DNA from: Planctomycetota bacterium
Lineage (GTDB): Bacteria; Planctomycetota; PUPC01; JACPCR01
Direction: 5' to 3'
Assembly (NCBI GenBank): GCA_030740295.1
Contig: JASLXP010001016.1
Coordinates: forward strand, 1 to 6,553
Length of the DNA stretch: 6,553 bases
Below are positions 5,963 through 6,553 of this stretch, piece by piece (position 1 is the first letter of the stretch; the number at the start of each line of letters is the position of its first letter). The notes beneath the pieces are model-generated. The model was given only the letters and a program-made list of their open reading frames with translations, had not been told where the DNA came from and searched no databases. The translations under genes and the position numbers were made by a program.

Positions 5963-6538
5963 ATGATCCTCGGTTATACGCGGGTATCCAAAAGCGAAGA
6001 GCAGAACGCGGCCCTGCAACGTCAGGCCCTGCAAGACGCCGGCGTCGAGCGAATCTTCCATGAAAACGCTTCAGGGGCTCGATGGGACCGACCGGAGTTA
6101 CGGCGTGCCATGGACCAACTCCGGCCGGGGGACGTGCTGGTCGTCTGGAAACTCGACCGGCTCTCCCGTTCCCTCAAAGACTTGCTCCTGCTCCTGGAGC
6201 GCATGGACCAAACCGGCGCGGGGTTCCGCTCCCTAACGGAGGCCATCGACACCACGACGCCGGCCGGCCGCATGATGATGCAGATGGTCGGCGCCTTCGC
6301 CGAGTTTGAACGAGAAATGATCCGAGAGCGCACCCGCGCCGGGCTGCAAGCGGCCCGGGAGCAAGGCCGCGTCGGGGGCCGGCCGCCCAAACTCACCCCC
6401 GAGCAGCGCCAGGACATCGTGGATAATGTGGTTTCGGGCCGCAAAACGGGCGCCGACATGGCACGGCTTTATAGAGTATCAGAGGCCACCGTTTCCCGGA
6501 TCACAGCCCAGGCCCGACATCAACACAGCTCGGTATGA
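5963..6538 (+). CDS. tnpR: Serine resolvase of element 2
   Basis: This 191-residue protein is a small serine recombinase of the Tn3 resolvase type. It starts MILGYTRVSKSEEQNAALQR, with nucleophile Ser9 and Arg7. The KLDRLSRS block carries Asp65, Arg66 and Arg69, close to gamma-delta numbering (Ser10, Asp67, Arg68, Arg71). The E helix is MVGAFAEFEREMIRERTRAG (about 108-127), and the C-terminal helix-turn-helix spans about 145-183 (GADMARLYRVSEATVSRI). The ATG at 5963 is preferred to an in-frame ATG at 5726 because AGGAG lies 8 nt upstream and homologues begin at this point; the upstream 79 codons overlap the transposase gene on the other strand. It differs clearly from the element 1 resolvase in sequence and probably in site. 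It seems intact although its partner transposase is truncated. A DNA invertase function is possible but the divergent transposase favours resolvase. Confidence 0.95.
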   Translation: MILGYTRVSKSEEQNAALQRQALQDAGVERIFHENASGARWDRPELRRAMDQLRPGDVLVVWKLDRLSRSLKDLLLLLERMDQTGAGFRSLTEAIDTTTPAGRMMMQMVGAFAEFEREMIRERTRAGLQAAREQGRVGGRPPKLTPEQRQDIVDNVVSGRKTGADMARLYRVSEATVSRITAQARHQHSSV

Positions 6539-6539
6539 C

Positions 6540-6553
6540 ACGGGCTCCCGTTT
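6540..6553 (+). terminator. Possible hairpin terminator after the element 2 resolvase, cut by the window edge
   Basis: One base after the resolvase TGA, arms ACGGG (6540-6544) and CCCGT (6547-6551) flank CT and are followed by TT as the window ends. The stem is short (four or five pairs) and the T-tract cannot be judged, so this is a weak call; it could equally be chance. Confidence 0.25.

Larger units (their letters stand above)
4361..6553. mobile_element. Remnant of a second, divergent Tn3-family transposon (element 2)
   Basis: A transposase gene (minus) and a resolvase gene (plus) diverge from a 199-bp intergenic region, the layout of Tn3 itself. The left boundary is the outer end of element 1's IRR, which interrupts the transposase gene. 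The right boundary is not in the window: no terminal repeat is recognised between the resolvase stop and 6553. The transposase's catalytic half and the corresponding terminal repeat are absent from the whole window. Its sequence looks richer in G and C than element 1, especially in the resolvase gene, which fits a separate origin. Confidence 0.75.

Noticed and set aside
1..6553. CRISPR array, tRNA, rRNA or toxin-antitoxin module
   Set aside because: No regularly spaced direct repeats, no cloverleaf-like tRNA sequence and no candidate toxin-antitoxin pair were seen on reading both strands.

Overview
The window looks like a proteobacterial, probably gammaproteobacterial, chromosome or plasmid segment dominated by two Tn3-family transposons, one apparently inserted into the other. 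The taxonomic guess rests only on the style of the transposon proteins and the cold-shock gene; no rRNA or tRNA gene is present to anchor it.

Left flank (1-389). Two genes lie on the minus strand. A cold-shock-domain protein runs off the left edge. Upstream of it is a 35-residue single-pass membrane protein with a perfect GGAGG ribosome binding site. These are probably resident host genes.

Element 1 (about 390-4360, 3.97 kb) is an apparently intact, passenger-free Tn3-subgroup transposon. Its order is IRL, a res site with three subsites, tnpR (serine resolvase), tnpA (DDE transposase of 1014 aa), IRR. The terminal repeats share an exact 15-bp core and both end in TAAG, as in Tn3. The res site has the subsite I-II geometry of gamma-delta/Tn3, and a good sigma-70-like promoter for tnpR lies across subsites II and III, so TnpR should repress its own operon. 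TnpA would pair the ends and make the cointegrate; TnpR would resolve it at res.

Element 2 (4361-6553, incomplete) is a different Tn3-family transposon with divergent genes. Its transposase gene (minus strand) is cut after about 468 native codons exactly at the outer end of element 1's IRR, and the stop codon lies inside that IRR. Its resolvase gene (plus strand) is intact. The 199-bp space between them holds a perfect 15-bp-arm palindrome and should contain its res site and promoters.

The missing half of the element 2 transposase is not on the other side of element 1, where the host cold-shock locus lies instead, and the two 5-bp flanks of element 1 do not match. A simple insertion therefore does not explain the layout; an adjacent deletion, a recombination between element 1 copies, or an abnormal transposition must have followed or accompanied it. 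I see no wholly new system here. The points of interest are this junction, the truncated transposase it creates, the small membrane protein and the palindrome.
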